Positions 43,417 to 52,093 of a DNA stretch of 64,000 bases are shown here, in pieces; within the stretch, counting starts at the first letter, position 1, and the number at the start of each line of letters is the position of its first letter. The stretch is from Streptomyces iconiensis (GTDB lineage: Bacteria; Actinomycetota; Actinomycetes; Streptomycetales; Streptomycetaceae). The notes under the pieces are model-generated. The model did no database searches, was not told the origin of the DNA, and saw nothing but the letters and a program-made list of their open reading frames with translations. Made by a program: the position numbers and the translations under genes. Location of the stretch: the NCBI RefSeq assembly GCF_028657195.3, contig NZ_JANCPR020000054.1, positions 1 to 64,000 of the forward strand, in the 5' to 3' direction.

Positions 43417-44313
43417 TCAGGCCGAAGTCCCCAGGTCGTAGCGCTCCTTGACCAGCTCCATGTGCAGCCAGCTCTCCGCCCCTGTCACGCCCTCGCATCC
43501 CCGCATCGCCTCCAGCGTCGCCAGGACGGCGGGCAGCGACTCGGCCGTGATCGTGCCGACCAGGTCGGCACGGCCCACGCAGGCGGACAGGAACGAGACC
43601 CGCTCCCACTCCGCCAGCCGCTCGGCGACGGGCTCCTTCGGCCCGTTGAGGCGCAGCGCGAAGCCGCACAGATGCCCGAGTCCCAGCAACTCGGGCCGTA
43701 CGAGCGCCAGTACCTTCGCCACGCCCCCGTCCAGCAGGCGCAGGGTCCTGGCACGGGTGGCACCGGCCGACAGGCCGATCCGCTCGGCCAGCTCGGCGAA
43801 CGGCAGCCGCCCGTCGTGCTCCAGCTCGTCGAGGATCCGCTCGTCCACCTCGTCCGAGACCTCGGCCGTCGGTGCGTCGGGAAGCAGATACGGGTCCTTC
43901 ACCTGCCGCGTGCTGATCAGCGCGTTCACGGTGCTCACCCCGGCCAGCCGTCTGATCCGCTCGATGGCGGCGTCCAGTTGGGCCAGCCCTTCGGTGCGCA
44001 GCTCCGCGCTCACGGGGCACCGCCCTGCCGTCAGCGTCACGAACGGTGCCTCCGGCATCGCCGCCACGGCCCGCGCGACGGGCACGGCCTCGCCGCGGGT
44101 GCCGATCGACAGATGCGCCGAGGCGGACAGGCCGCGCACGGAGGGATGCACAATGGCGACCACGCGCACGGCGCCCGACTCCAGCAGCCGCTGGGCGCGC
44201 GCACGGGTGGCGGGCCTGGAGAGGCCGACCCGTTGGGCCAGGGTCTCGTAGGTGAGGCGGCCGTCCTGCTGCAGCTCGCGGACGACGGTCAGGTCGGTGT
44301 GGTCCATGTCCAC
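43417..44313 (-). CDS. double-domain Lrp/AsnC regulator
   Basis: A 298-residue protein containing two full Lrp/AsnC modules in tandem. The first helix-turn-helix (LTYETLAQRVGLSRPATRAR) is at 20-39 and its RAM-like domain runs to about 140; the second (LPFAELAERIGLSAGATRAR) is near 160-180 with a second effector domain to the end. Normal Lrp proteins are about half this size and dimerise; here one chain supplies both. The GTG at 44313 follows AGAGGA. It is divergent from the 2-hydroxyacid dehydrogenase operon and probably controls it. Confidence 0.88.
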   Translation of the reverse strand: MDMDHTDLTVVRELQQDGRLTYETLAQRVGLSRPATRARAQRLLESGAVRVVAIVHPSVRGLSASAHLSIGTRGEAVPVARAVAAMPEAPFVTLTAGRCPVSAELRTEGLAQLDAAIERIRRLAGVSTVNALISTRQVKDPYLLPDAPTAEVSDEVDERILDELEHDGRLPFAELAERIGLSAGATRARTLRLLDGGVAKVLALVRPELLGLGHLCGFALRLNGPKEPVAERLAEWERVSFLSACVGRADLVGTITAESLPAVLATLEAMRGCEGVTGAESWLHMELVKERYDLGTSA

Positions 44314-44418
44314 CTGGGCTGGTCCTCTCGGTCGTGTGCGCAGTCATTCTCAGCTACGGGCCCCGCGCGGCGACGGGCCGGGGTGAGCCGCGTCACCGCG
44401 CGGGCAGGCCGCACCCCG

Positions 44419-44448
44419 TGGACAAGTGCGACCGCTGAATCGTAGGTT
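44419..44448 (+). promoter_or_regulatory. promoter of the dehydrogenase-aldolase operon
   Basis: TGGACA (44419-44424), an 18-base spacer and TAGGTT (44443-44448) match the Streptomyces housekeeping consensus and lie 40 bp before the GTG start. Confidence 0.5.
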
Positions 44449-44487
44449 GACCGGGTTGCTGGCGGACGAATCATCTGAGGGGGAGCG

Positions 44488-45480
44488 GTGGCCAAGCCCG
44501 TAGTCGCGTTCACCGACGTGGACGACCTCGACCCGGAGCCCGGCGTACGGCTGCTGGCCGACGCCGGATTCGAGGTGCGGGTCGTGCGGAGCCGTGACCC
44601 GGACGTCATCGCCGCCTCGGCCGCCGGGGCCGTCGCGCTGGTCGTCGGTTACGCGCGGATCGACGCGAAGCTGCTCGACAGGCTGCCGTCCCTGCGGATC
44701 CTGGCGACCATGTCCGCCGGGTACGACATGGTGGACACCGCGGCGGCATGCGAACGCGGCCTGTGGGTGACCCATCTGCCCGACTCGGCGACCGAGGACG
44801 TGGCCGCACACGCGCTGGCATCGGCGCTCGCGCTCGTACGAGGTCTCGCGCACGCCGACGCCGCGGTCCGCTCGGGCGGCTGGAGCGCCGACTTCCGTGA
44901 ACTCCCGCGCAGAACGGGAGAGTTGACGCTCGGCCTCGTCGGCATGGGCAGGATCGCCCGGGTGCTCGCACGGTACGCCGCGCCCCTGTTCGGCCGCGTC
45001 GCCGCGCACGACCCCCGCGCATCCGCTTCCGGGTGGCCCGAAGGTGTGGACAGGCTCGGCCTCGACGCCCTGCTCGAATCCTCCGATGTGCTCTCCCTGC
45101 ACTGCCCGCTCACCGAGGACACGCACGGCCTGGTGGACGGCGCGCTGCTGTCCCGTATGCGCCCCGGCTCCTGGCTGGTGAACGTGTCACGCGGTGAACT
45201 GGTCGAGCCGCACGCCCTGTTGGACGCGCTCGACAGCGGCAGGCTCTCCGGCGCCGCACTGGATGTCTTCCCCGTCGAGCCCCCGGAAGCGCGCGATCCG
45301 CTGCGCACCCACCCCCGCCTGCTGCTCTCCCCGCACAGCGCCTTCCGTTCCGGCGCCTCGCTGCGCGCCTACGCGGTCAAGCCGGCGGAGAACATCCTCG
45401 CGTGGCACCGTACGGGCGCGCCCCTCACCCCCGTCGTCACTCCCGCACCGGGAGCCCGAGCCGAAGGAGCCACTCTGTGA
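44488..45480 (+). CDS. D-isomer-specific 2-hydroxyacid dehydrogenase
   Basis: A 330-residue NAD-dependent dehydrogenase. The nucleotide loop GLVGMGRIARVLARYA is near 150, catalytic Arg in NVSRGELVEPHALL near 233, the Glu in DVFPVEPPE near 258 and the His in LSPHSAFRS near 276. These form the Arg-Glu-His set of D-2-hydroxyacid dehydrogenases. It starts with GTG after GAGGGGGAG. Its stop overlaps the aldolase start by 4 bp, so the two are co-translated. They probably act on the same sugar acid or hydroxy acid. Confidence 0.9.
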   Translation: MAKPVVAFTDVDDLDPEPGVRLLADAGFEVRVVRSRDPDVIAASAAGAVALVVGYARIDAKLLDRLPSLRILATMSAGYDMVDTAAACERGLWVTHLPDSATEDVAAHALASALALVRGLAHADAAVRSGGWSADFRELPRRTGELTLGLVGMGRIARVLARYAAPLFGRVAAHDPRASASGWPEGVDRLGLDALLESSDVLSLHCPLTEDTHGLVDGALLSRMRPGSWLVNVSRGELVEPHALLDALDSGRLSGAALDVFPVEPPEARDPLRTHPRLLLSPHSAFRSGASLRAYAVKPAENILAWHRTGAPLTPVVTPAPGARAEGATL

Positions 45481-46271
45481 CCGACGTACTCAGCACCCCG
45501 GCACACCAGGAGACCACCACGCACGCGGGGGAGGAGGCCCGGCTGCGCCGCGAACTGGCCGCTGTCTACCGGCTGGTGGCGCACTACCGCATGACGGACC
45601 TGATCTTCACCCATATCTCGATGCGGCTGCCCGGGCCCGAGCACCACTTCCTCATCAACCCGTACGGGCTGCTCTTCGAGGAGATCACCGCATCGAACCT
45701 GGTGAAGATCGACCTGGACGGCAACCCCGTCGGACACACGGAACACCCCGTCAACCCGGCCGGGTTCGTGATCCACAGCGCCATCCATGCGGCACGCCCT
45801 GACGCGCACTGCGTGCTGCACACCCACACCAAGGCGGGCTGCGCCGTCGCCGCGCAGAAGGACGGGCTGCTGCCGCTGAACCAGATGTCGATGGAGTTCC
45901 ACCACCGCGTCGGTTACCACGACTACGAGGGGGTGGCCCTCGACCTCGACGAACAGCGCCGCCTCGTCGCCGACATGGGCAGCCACCCGGCGCTCATCCT
46001 GCGCAACCACGGCCTGCTGACGGTCGGCTCCACGGCCGCGCAAGCCTTCCTGCGGATGTACTACCTCGACAAGGCGTGCGAGATACAGATCTCGGCACAG
46101 GCGGGCGGCACCGCACTCGTCCTGCCCGACGAGGAGGTCTGCGAGCACACCGCGCGCCAGCTCGCGGGGGAGAGCGACGGCGGCGACTTCCAGGACGACA
46201 TGGGCTACGACCTCGCCTGGTCCGCGATGCTCCGCCTCCTGGACCGCGTCGCGCCCGACTACAAGGACTGA
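45477..46271 (+). CDS. class II aldolase/adducin family protein
   Basis: A 264-residue zinc aldolase or epimerase-like enzyme. It opens with LVAHYRMTDLIFTHISMRLP near 35, has the zinc-ligand segment HCVLHTHTKAG near 115, the acidic tip LNQMSMEFHHRVGYHDYEG near 135 and RNHGLLTVGSTAAQAF near 178. Family members split phosphorylated or free sugar acids by retro-aldol cleavage. The GTG start overlaps the dehydrogenase stop. Its final codons PDYKD and stop are the first of three 26-bp repeats. Confidence 0.88.
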   Translation: MTDVLSTPAHQETTTHAGEEARLRRELAAVYRLVAHYRMTDLIFTHISMRLPGPEHHFLINPYGLLFEEITASNLVKIDLDGNPVGHTEHPVNPAGFVIHSAIHAARPDAHCVLHTHTKAGCAVAAQKDGLLPLNQMSMEFHHRVGYHDYEGVALDLDEQRRLVADMGSHPALILRNHGLLTVGSTAAQAFLRMYYLDKACEIQISAQAGGTALVLPDEEVCEHTARQLAGESDGGDFQDDMGYDLAWSAMLRLLDRVAPDYKD

Positions 46272-46331
46272 GACGGGAGCCCGACTACAAGGACTGAGAC
46301 GGGAGCCCGACTACAAGGACTGAGACGGGAG
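46254..46331 (+). repeat. three perfect 26-bp units spanning the aldolase stop
   Basis: The unit starting CCCGACTACAAGGACTGAGA and ending CGGGAG is repeated exactly at 46254, 46280 and 46306; a decayed fourth copy follows. The first carries the aldolase stop. The repeated TGAs at 46269, 46295 and 46321 fall in three different frames, making a stop in every frame. Confidence 0.95.
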
Positions 46332-46429
46332 GGGGCTGCAAGGTCCGAGACGGAGAGAGGACTGATCCGCCCGCATGGACCGGCCGGACGGACAAGGACC
46401 GGCGCCCGGACCGCGAGGACTGCGGCCGG

Positions 46430-46822
46430 TCAGATTCCCGGGCGGTAGCGCAGCGGGTGGTCGGGCGGGGTCTCCACCAGGACGATCCGGTGCCCGTCCG
46501 GGTCCGCGATCCACATCTCCACCAGCCCCCACGGCTCCTTCACCGGGGGCCGCAGCACCTCGACGCCCGCCGCTGACAGCTCCTCGTACGCCGCAGCGGC
46601 GTCGGCGACCTGGAGCCAGAGCTGGAGGGTGGGGGTCGGCTGCTCCTCGGAGCGCCCCGAGACCTCCAGGAAACCGCCTCCCAGGAAGTAGACCGTGCCC
46701 CGCTCGGGCCCCGTCCCGAACTCGCGGGAGATCTCCAGCCCCAGCTCCTCGCCGTAGAACGCCCGCGACCTGTCGGGGTCGCGGGGCCGCAGCAGCACCC
46801 TGCTGCTCAGTACATGCACCAT
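46430..46822 (-). CDS. VOC-superfamily (glyoxalase/bleomycin-resistance-like) protein
   Basis: A 130-residue vicinal-oxygen-chelate protein with two beta-alpha-beta-beta-beta modules: LLRPRDPDRSRAFYGEELGL at 11-30, FLEVSGRSEEQ near 52, then VEMWIADPDGHRIVLVETP near 100. The fold is shared by metal-dependent lyases, dioxygenases and antibiotic-binding proteins; metal ligands are not certain here. GGAGG lies very close to the ATG, so a GTG one codon on is a possible start. It is divergent from the GNAT gene. Confidence 0.86.
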   Translation of the reverse strand: MVHVLSSRVLLRPRDPDRSRAFYGEELGLEISREFGTGPERGTVYFLGGGFLEVSGRSEEQPTPTLQLWLQVADAAAAYEELSAAGVEVLRPPVKEPWGLVEMWIADPDGHRIVLVETPPDHPLRYRPGI

Positions 46823-46866
46823 GCCTCCGCACCCTAGTGGCGACCGGCCGGTTAGGCTCGGCGATC

Positions 46867-47421
46867 ATGAGTAACACAGTGCAGCAGCGACACCACGAGC
46901 CCCTCACGTTCCGTAGCGCGGTCGAGGACGACGTCCCCGCGCTGACCGTGCTCGTCGAGTCCGCCTACCGGGGCGACGCCAGCCGGGCGGGCTGGACAAC
47001 GGAGGCCGACCTGCTGGAGGGCCAGCGGACCGACCCGGACGGGATCGAGGCCGTCGTCACGGACGCCGCCAGCATCATGCTCGTGGTCGAGCGCGACGAC
47101 GAGCTGATCGCCTGCTGCCAGCTCGAACACCGGGGCGAGGAAGCCTACTTCGGGATGTTCGCGGTCCGCCCGCTCCTCCAGGGCGGCGGCCTCGGCCGCG
47201 CCGTGCTGGAGGAGGCGGAGCGGAGGGTACGCGCCGAGTGGGGCGTGCGGCGCATGGTGATGCAGGTCATCAGGCAGCGCGACGAGCTGATCGCCTGGTA
47301 CGAGCGGCGCGGCTACATGCGCACGGGCGAGCTGAGCCCCTTCCCGTACGGCGACGAGCGCTTCGGCCTGCCCCAGCGCGACGACCTCGCCTTCGAACTG
47401 CTGGCCAAGCCACTGAGCTGA
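46867..47421 (+). CDS. GNAT-family N-acetyltransferase
   Basis: A 184-residue acetyl-CoA-dependent acyltransferase. The GNAT core is visible: RSAVEDDVPALTVLVESAYRG near 17, IMLVVERDDELIACCQLEH beta strands near 70, the CoA loop FGMFAVRPLLQGGGLGRAVL near 97 (Q/RxxGxG/A type) and WYERRGYMRTGEL near 142. Substrate unknown. It lies 44 bp from the divergent VOC gene. Its stop is within a GAGCTGACGGCC unit that is repeated downstream. Confidence 0.88.
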   Translation: MSNTVQQRHHEPLTFRSAVEDDVPALTVLVESAYRGDASRAGWTTEADLLEGQRTDPDGIEAVVTDAASIMLVVERDDELIACCQLEHRGEEAYFGMFAVRPLLQGGGLGRAVLEEAERRVRAEWGVRRMVMQVIRQRDELIAWYERRGYMRTGELSPFPYGDERFGLPQRDDLAFELLAKPLS

Positions 47422-47472
47422 CGGCCACGGAGCTGACGGCCGCCGGGCAAGCCGCCGGGCCGAGCTGACCGC
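47415..47472 (+). repeat. GAGCTGACGGCC repeats from the GNAT stop
   Basis: GAGCTGACGGCC occurs at 47415 (holding the stop TGA), 47430 and, slightly changed, 47462. GAGCTGCCCGCC-type relatives continue to the converging GDPD gene end near 47558. The first period is 15 bp, so those two stops share a frame. Confidence 0.65.
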
Positions 47473-47557
47473 CGCACATCGATCCGCGGAGCTGCCCGCC
47501 GGAACAGCGAACAGCCGTGCCGACCGCCGCATCGAGCGCGGAGCTGCCCGCCGCGCA

Positions 47558-48241
47558 TCAAGCAGCCGAGCTGACCGCCCGCTTGATGTGCGGCAGGTCG
47601 GTCACCACGCCGTCGAGGTTCAGCTCGCGTGCGCGCGCCAGTTCCTCGTCCGTGTTGACCGTCCAGCTGATGACCTGGATACCGGCGGCGTGCCCGCGCT
47701 TCACGATCCCGGCGTCGAGGTGCTCCAGCTCCAGCGAGATCATTCCGGCGCCCAGCTCCTCGGCGCGCTCGGGCGCCGTCGGCGAGGAGCGCCCCGCGAC
47801 CAGGACGATCGGGATGCCGGGCAGGTGCTCACGGGTCTCGCGCAGCGCGTCGGCGTGGAACGAGATCACGGTGACGCGGTCGTGCAGCCCGCGGCTTTCG
47901 ATCGTCCGGGCCAGCACGCGGGCCGCGGCGGTGTCCTTGATCTCGGCCTGGAGCGGGCTGCCGACCGCGTCCACGACCTCGTCGAAGACCGGCACCCGCT
48001 CGCCCTCGCCCGCGTCCAGTTCGCGCAGTTCGGCCAGGGTGAACCCGGAGATGGGGCCGCTGCCGTCGGTCGTGCGCTTCACGTCGGCGTCGTGCATCAC
48101 CACCAGTTCGCCGTCCTTGCTCAGATGCAGGTCCAGCTCGATGACGTCGAGCCCTTCACGTTCGGCGCGTACGAAGGAGCGGAGGGTGTTCTCGGGCTCG
48201 ACACCCATCACTCCGCGGTGTCCGACGGTGAGCATGGCCAC
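47558..48241 (-). CDS. glycerophosphodiester phosphodiesterase
   Basis: A 227-residue GDPD enzyme that hydrolyses glycerophosphodiesters to glycerol-3-phosphate and an alcohol. Catalytic segments are VGHRGVMGVEPENTLRSF near 6 (HRG and ENT), VIELDLHLSKDGELVVMHD near 31 (ExD and HD), and QAEIKD near 92. No signal peptide is seen, so it is probably cytoplasmic. The GTG at 48241 is favoured by GAGAGC six bases upstream; an ATG two codons later is the alternative. Confidence 0.92.
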   Translation of the reverse strand: MAMLTVGHRGVMGVEPENTLRSFVRAEREGLDVIELDLHLSKDGELVVMHDADVKRTTDGSGPISGFTLAELRELDAGEGERVPVFDEVVDAVGSPLQAEIKDTAAARVLARTIESRGLHDRVTVISFHADALRETREHLPGIPIVLVAGRSSPTAPERAEELGAGMISLELEHLDAGIVKRGHAAGIQVISWTVNTDEELARARELNLDGVVTDLPHIKRAVSSAA

Positions 48242-48440
48242 GGGTCGCTCTCGCTTTCGTGCGGTGACATTCGTGCGGCGGCAGCGGTGACAGACGGCCC
48301 GGACCGGTGGCCCGCCGCGCGCCCGCAAGACTAACGGCCACGGCGGATGCCGGGCGTACCCCTTGCCTTCTGACTCCCTGACTACTAGTCATATGCCGAA
48401 TCGGAGTATCTCCGTACCGAGCAAGGGCGAGGTGGCAGGC

Positions 48441-49580
48441 GTGAGGTTTTCGATCATCTTCGAGGCCCAACTCGCGGACCCGACCGTCGAACGCGAGCAC
48501 CAGCTGTTCCACGACACCGTGGAACAGGCCGTGCTCGCCGAAAGCGCGGGGTTCGACCGCATCTGGGCCGTGGAGCACCACTCCCTCAAGTGGTATGCGC
48601 ACATGAGTGCCCCCGAGATCTTCCTGACCTGGGTAGCGGCGCGCACCAGCACGATCCGTATCGGCCACGGCGTCGTGTGCATGCCGTTCGCCTTCAACCA
48701 CCCGGCCCGCGTCGCCGAACGCGCCGCCACCCTCGACCTGCTCTCCGGCGGCCGGCTCGACCTGGGCGCCGGACGCGGCGGCACTCTCCAGGAGACCTCG
48801 CTGTGCGGTGTGGACAGGGAGCGCACCACCCAGGAGGTCGAGGAGGCGCTGCGGATCATCGGCGCCGCCTGGCAGAAGGACGAACTGGAGCACCACGGCC
48901 CGCTGCTCGACATCGACCCGCACCCGATCCTGCCCCGTCCCGCGCAACTGCCCCACCCGCCGCTGTTCCTCGCGTGCAGCCGCACCGAGACCCTCGCCCA
49001 GGCCGCCGAACTCGGCGTCGGGGCACTGGTGATGGGCTTCGCGGGACCCGGCTCCGTACGCGAGATGCGGGACGCCTACGACGCGGCGCGCGCCGCGCGT
49101 GACGGTGAGCGCTGCGTCTCCACCGAGGTCAACGACCACTTCGCTGTGCTCTGCCCCACGATCGTGCTCGACGACGCCGAGCGCGCCCGCGCCGTCGGCA
49201 TCAGGGGCCAGCGCTTCTTCGCGCAGTCCATCAGCCACTGGTACGGCGGCGGAGGCGTACCCGACGAGGCCGTGGTCGAGGGCGCCGACGGAAAGGCGGA
49301 GGCTGCCGAGATGCGCCGGGCCGCCGAGCAGGTCGTGGCCAGGCTCCATGAGCAGGCCGTCCCCGTACGTCCCACCTCGACGGCCACCTTCCACGCCGAG
49401 CACGCCTACGGCAGCGCCGAGGACGCCGTCGCCTACGTCGAGCGGCTGCGCGACGCCGGGGCCGACGAGGTGATGTGCCTGATCCAGATGGGCACCGTTC
49501 CCCAGGAGGCGTGCGTGGAGACCATCAGGCAGTGGGGCGAGCACGTGATTCCGCACTTCCATGGGGGAGGGGCACGATGA
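48441..49580 (+). CDS. LLM-class (luciferase-like) flavin oxidoreductase
   Basis: A 379-residue luciferase-like monooxygenase using FMNH2 or F420. The TIM-barrel signature FDRIWAVEHHSLKWY is near 45, followed by RIGHGVVCMPFAFNHPARVAER (in two parts) and LDLLSGGRLDLGAGRG near 105. The C-terminal DEVMCLIQMG segment is common in this group. Start at GTG 48441 fits RFSIIFEAQL as first strand and has a GAGGTGG site. Its stop overlaps the esterase start by 4 bp, so oxidation and ester hydrolysis may be sequential. Confidence 0.88.
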   Translation: MRFSIIFEAQLADPTVEREHQLFHDTVEQAVLAESAGFDRIWAVEHHSLKWYAHMSAPEIFLTWVAARTSTIRIGHGVVCMPFAFNHPARVAERAATLDLLSGGRLDLGAGRGGTLQETSLCGVDRERTTQEVEEALRIIGAAWQKDELEHHGPLLDIDPHPILPRPAQLPHPPLFLACSRTETLAQAAELGVGALVMGFAGPGSVREMRDAYDAARAARDGERCVSTEVNDHFAVLCPTIVLDDAERARAVGIRGQRFFAQSISHWYGGGGVPDEAVVEGADGKAEAAEMRRAAEQVVARLHEQAVPVRPTSTATFHAEHAYGSAEDAVAYVERLRDAGADEVMCLIQMGTVPQEACVETIRQWGEHVIPHFHGGGAR

Positions 49581-50572
49581 CCCGCTCGGAACCCGACCGT
49601 CTCGCGCCCGCCGCGCGGCCCCTCGTCCAGGCGCTCAGCGAGTTCTTCCCCGACGTCGGCGGCGCCGTCACCGACGCCGCCGAGGCCCGCCGTCTCCTCG
49701 CGCTCGCACCCGCGCACCCCTTGCCCCCGCCCCAGGTCAGCGAGGTCACCGACCGCACGGTGCCGGGACCCGAGGGCGCCCCGGAGCTGCCCGTGCGCAT
49801 CTACCGCCCGTACGGGGAAGCGGGCCCGCGCCCGACCGTGGTCTTCCTGCACGGCGGGGGCTGGGTGCTGTGCGACCTGGAGACGCACGACCGTACGGCG
49901 CGCGAGCTGTGCCGCGCCTCGGGCGCCGTGCTCGTCTCGGTCGACTACCGGCTGGCGCCCGAGGTCCGCTTCCCCGAGCCCGTCGAGGACGCGTACGCCG
50001 CCGTGCGGTGGTGCGCGGCGCACGTGGACGAGCTGGGCGGCGATCCGGCTGCGCTCGTCGTGGCCGGGGACAGCGCCGGCGGCAGCCTCGCGGCCGGTGC
50101 CTCGCTGATGGCGCGGGACAGGGGCGGGCCCCGTATCGCGCTCCAGGCGCTGGTCTACCCGGCGACCGACTCCCGGGCCGACACCGACTCGCACCGTCTG
50201 AACGCGGAGGGCTACTACCTGACCCGGCGGGCGATGCGCTGGTTCGCCGAGCAGTACTTCGGCCCGGACGGCGACCGGGACCACCCCTACGCGGCCCCCG
50301 TACGCGCCGATCTGACCGGGCTGCCGCCCGCACATGTGGTGACGGCCGGGTGCGATCCGCTGTGCGACGAGGGAAGGGCGTACGCCGCGCGGCTGAGGGA
50401 GTTCGGGATCGGGGCTTCCGAAGGTCACTTTCCGACGATGTTCCACGGCTTCCTCGGCTTCGGCGAGCTGCTGCCGGAAGCCGCGGAGGCCATGCGGGGA
50501 CTGGGCGAAGCTGTTGCCGCGGCCGGATCCTCCAGGAGGATTGGCGGTGGTGACCCCGGTCTCACCGCATAA
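49577..50572 (+). CDS. HSL-family alpha/beta hydrolase (esterase)
   Basis: A 331-residue esterase of the hormone-sensitive lipase family. The oxyanion motif HGGGWVL is near 92, the nucleophile elbow GDSAGGSLA near 165 with catalytic Ser, an Asp in VVTAGCDPLCDEG near 260 and a catalytic His in MFHGFLGF near 291. It hydrolyses acyl esters in the cytoplasm. The ATG overlaps the luciferase-like stop (ATGA), which indicates coupled translation. The pair could act as a Baeyer-Villiger-like oxidation followed by ester cleavage, an inference. Confidence 0.9.
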   Translation: MTRSEPDRLAPAARPLVQALSEFFPDVGGAVTDAAEARRLLALAPAHPLPPPQVSEVTDRTVPGPEGAPELPVRIYRPYGEAGPRPTVVFLHGGGWVLCDLETHDRTARELCRASGAVLVSVDYRLAPEVRFPEPVEDAYAAVRWCAAHVDELGGDPAALVVAGDSAGGSLAAGASLMARDRGGPRIALQALVYPATDSRADTDSHRLNAEGYYLTRRAMRWFAEQYFGPDGDRDHPYAAPVRADLTGLPPAHVVTAGCDPLCDEGRAYAARLREFGIGASEGHFPTMFHGFLGFGELLPEAAEAMRGLGEAVAAAGSSRRIGGGDPGLTA

Positions 50573-50589
50573 TCTCCTGTCATTTCCCC

Positions 50590-50619
50590 TTGAGCGGAGG
50601 ACGGTCGCGTGGATACGCT
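50590..50619 (+). promoter_or_regulatory. promoter of the DUF6421 operon
   Basis: TTGAGC (50590-50595), an 18-base spacer and TACGCT (50614-50619) lie 36 bp before the DUF6421 start, separating this operon from the esterase gene. Confidence 0.45.
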
Positions 50620-50654
50620 TTCTTAACGCGAGTTTCTTCTGTGGAGGGGCCATC

Positions 50655-52055
50655 ATGACGGAAATTCTTTCGCCATCGTCCGCCAAAGGCGCCGTTCCGC
50701 CGTCCGAAAGCGTCGCAGGCCATCCCGCCTGGACCACGCTGAAGACCGCGGTCGAGGCCATCAGGCCCGCCCAGTCCAAGGACGGATCGATCGACTTCGA
50801 GGCCGAGGGCGCCCCCACACGGCAGGCCGTCACGGCCGAGCTCGAACGGGTGGTCTCGGCCGTCGAAGAGCTGTCCCCGCTGCTGCCGCACGACGCCGGA
50901 TACCACCGCGCGCTCGTCTCCGACCTGCGCCGCTGGGCGGACGGCGGCTTCGGCGTACCCGACTTCCTGGACTCGCTGCTCGCCTTCCAGCCGGCGCAGC
51001 ACCGTGAGGACGGTCTCCAGCACCTGGTCGTCTTCGCGATGTACACGCAGAACGGCAACCCCGACCGCAACCTTGAGGCGGTCGTGCTGCGCATGGTCTG
51101 GCCGGACTGGCTCGCCGAACTGGAGCGCACCCGCTACGACAACCCGCTGTTCTGCGGCATCACCTTCGAGGACTTCACCTCCGGATACGACACGCACTCC
51201 GCCGTGCTCTTCCCGGAGACCATCGCCGTGCGCGAGGCGCCCGAGCGCTTCACCTGGGGCGGCATCTTCTGCGACCGTGAGGCGGCACGCTTCCGCCGCG
51301 TCGTGAACGCCGCCTGCGGGGTCACCAAGCTCGAACTCCCCGAGGAAGCACGGGAGATGCTCGCCGACCAGGAGCGCTGCCAGGAGACCTTCGTGCTCTG
51401 GGACATGGTCCACGACCGCACCCACAGCCACGGCGACCTGCCCTTCGACCCCTTCATGATCAAGCAGCGGCAGCCGTTCTGGATGTACGGCCTGGAGGAG
51501 CTGCGCTGCGACCTGACGGCCTTCCACGAGGCCGTGAAACTGGAGGCCGACGGCTTCCCGCAGGGTCGCGACGTGCAGTACGCGGTGATCCTGGAGCGCC
51601 TCTTCCGCTTCCCCGTCACCGGTGAGCGCAAGCGCAACTACGACGGCCTGGGCGGCCAGTTGCTCTTCGCCTACCTCCACCAGCACGACGCGCTGCGCTG
51701 GACGGACAACGCGCTCAGCATCGACTGGGACCGCGCACGGCAGGTCACCGTCGCGCTGCGCGAGGAGATCGAGACGCTCTACCGCGCGGGCATCGACCGC
51801 CCCAAGCTCGTCCACTGGTTCAAGGCGTACGAGCTGGTCTCCTCCTACCTCTCGCCGCACCCCGGATCCACCTGGGCCAAGGGCCCCGACGCGCTCGATC
51901 TGAGCCTGCCGCCGCGCAAGCTCGTCGACGAGGTGCTTCCGGACGAGTTTCCGCTCAGCATGTTCTATGAGGCACTCGCGAAGAAGCTCCGGAGTGTGAT
52001 CGCATCGACCCAGGGCATCACCGCTCAGAGCCCGGTCCAGGCCGTCGCGGCATGA
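50655..52055 (+). CDS. DUF6421 family protein (possible metalloenzyme)
   Basis: A 466-residue soluble protein that I place in DUF6421, a family without known function. The most striking segment is WDMVHDRTHSHGDLPFDPF at 249-267: three His and two Asp within nine residues (253-261), followed by an acidic EELRCDL at 281-287. This could be a metal site. Other conserved-looking parts are LVVFAMYTQNGNPDRNLEAV near 124 and DYxTHSAVLFPETI near 178. The ATG follows GGAGGGG. It heads an operon with an SDR and a threonine-aldolase-like gene. Confidence 0.75.
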   Translation: MTEILSPSSAKGAVPPSESVAGHPAWTTLKTAVEAIRPAQSKDGSIDFEAEGAPTRQAVTAELERVVSAVEELSPLLPHDAGYHRALVSDLRRWADGGFGVPDFLDSLLAFQPAQHREDGLQHLVVFAMYTQNGNPDRNLEAVVLRMVWPDWLAELERTRYDNPLFCGITFEDFTSGYDTHSAVLFPETIAVREAPERFTWGGIFCDREAARFRRVVNAACGVTKLELPEEAREMLADQERCQETFVLWDMVHDRTHSHGDLPFDPFMIKQRQPFWMYGLEELRCDLTAFHEAVKLEADGFPQGRDVQYAVILERLFRFPVTGERKRNYDGLGGQLLFAYLHQHDALRWTDNALSIDWDRARQVTVALREEIETLYRAGIDRPKLVHWFKAYELVSSYLSPHPGSTWAKGPDALDLSLPPRKLVDEVLPDEFPLSMFYEALAKKLRSVIASTQGITAQSPVQAVAA

Positions 52056-52093
52056 GCGGACAGCGGAGTGCCGAGCGCGAGGAGGCGACGACC

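Noticed and set aside
46254..46331. DYKD peptide resembling part of a FLAG tag
   Set aside because: Only four residues, native to the aldolase C terminus and its repeats; no sign of engineered DNA.
52052..52093. Earlier SDR start overlapping the DUF6421 stop
   Set aside because: The ATG at 52094 has a much better ribosome site and the extra residues are not part of the SDR fold; kept as an alternative in the SDR entry.
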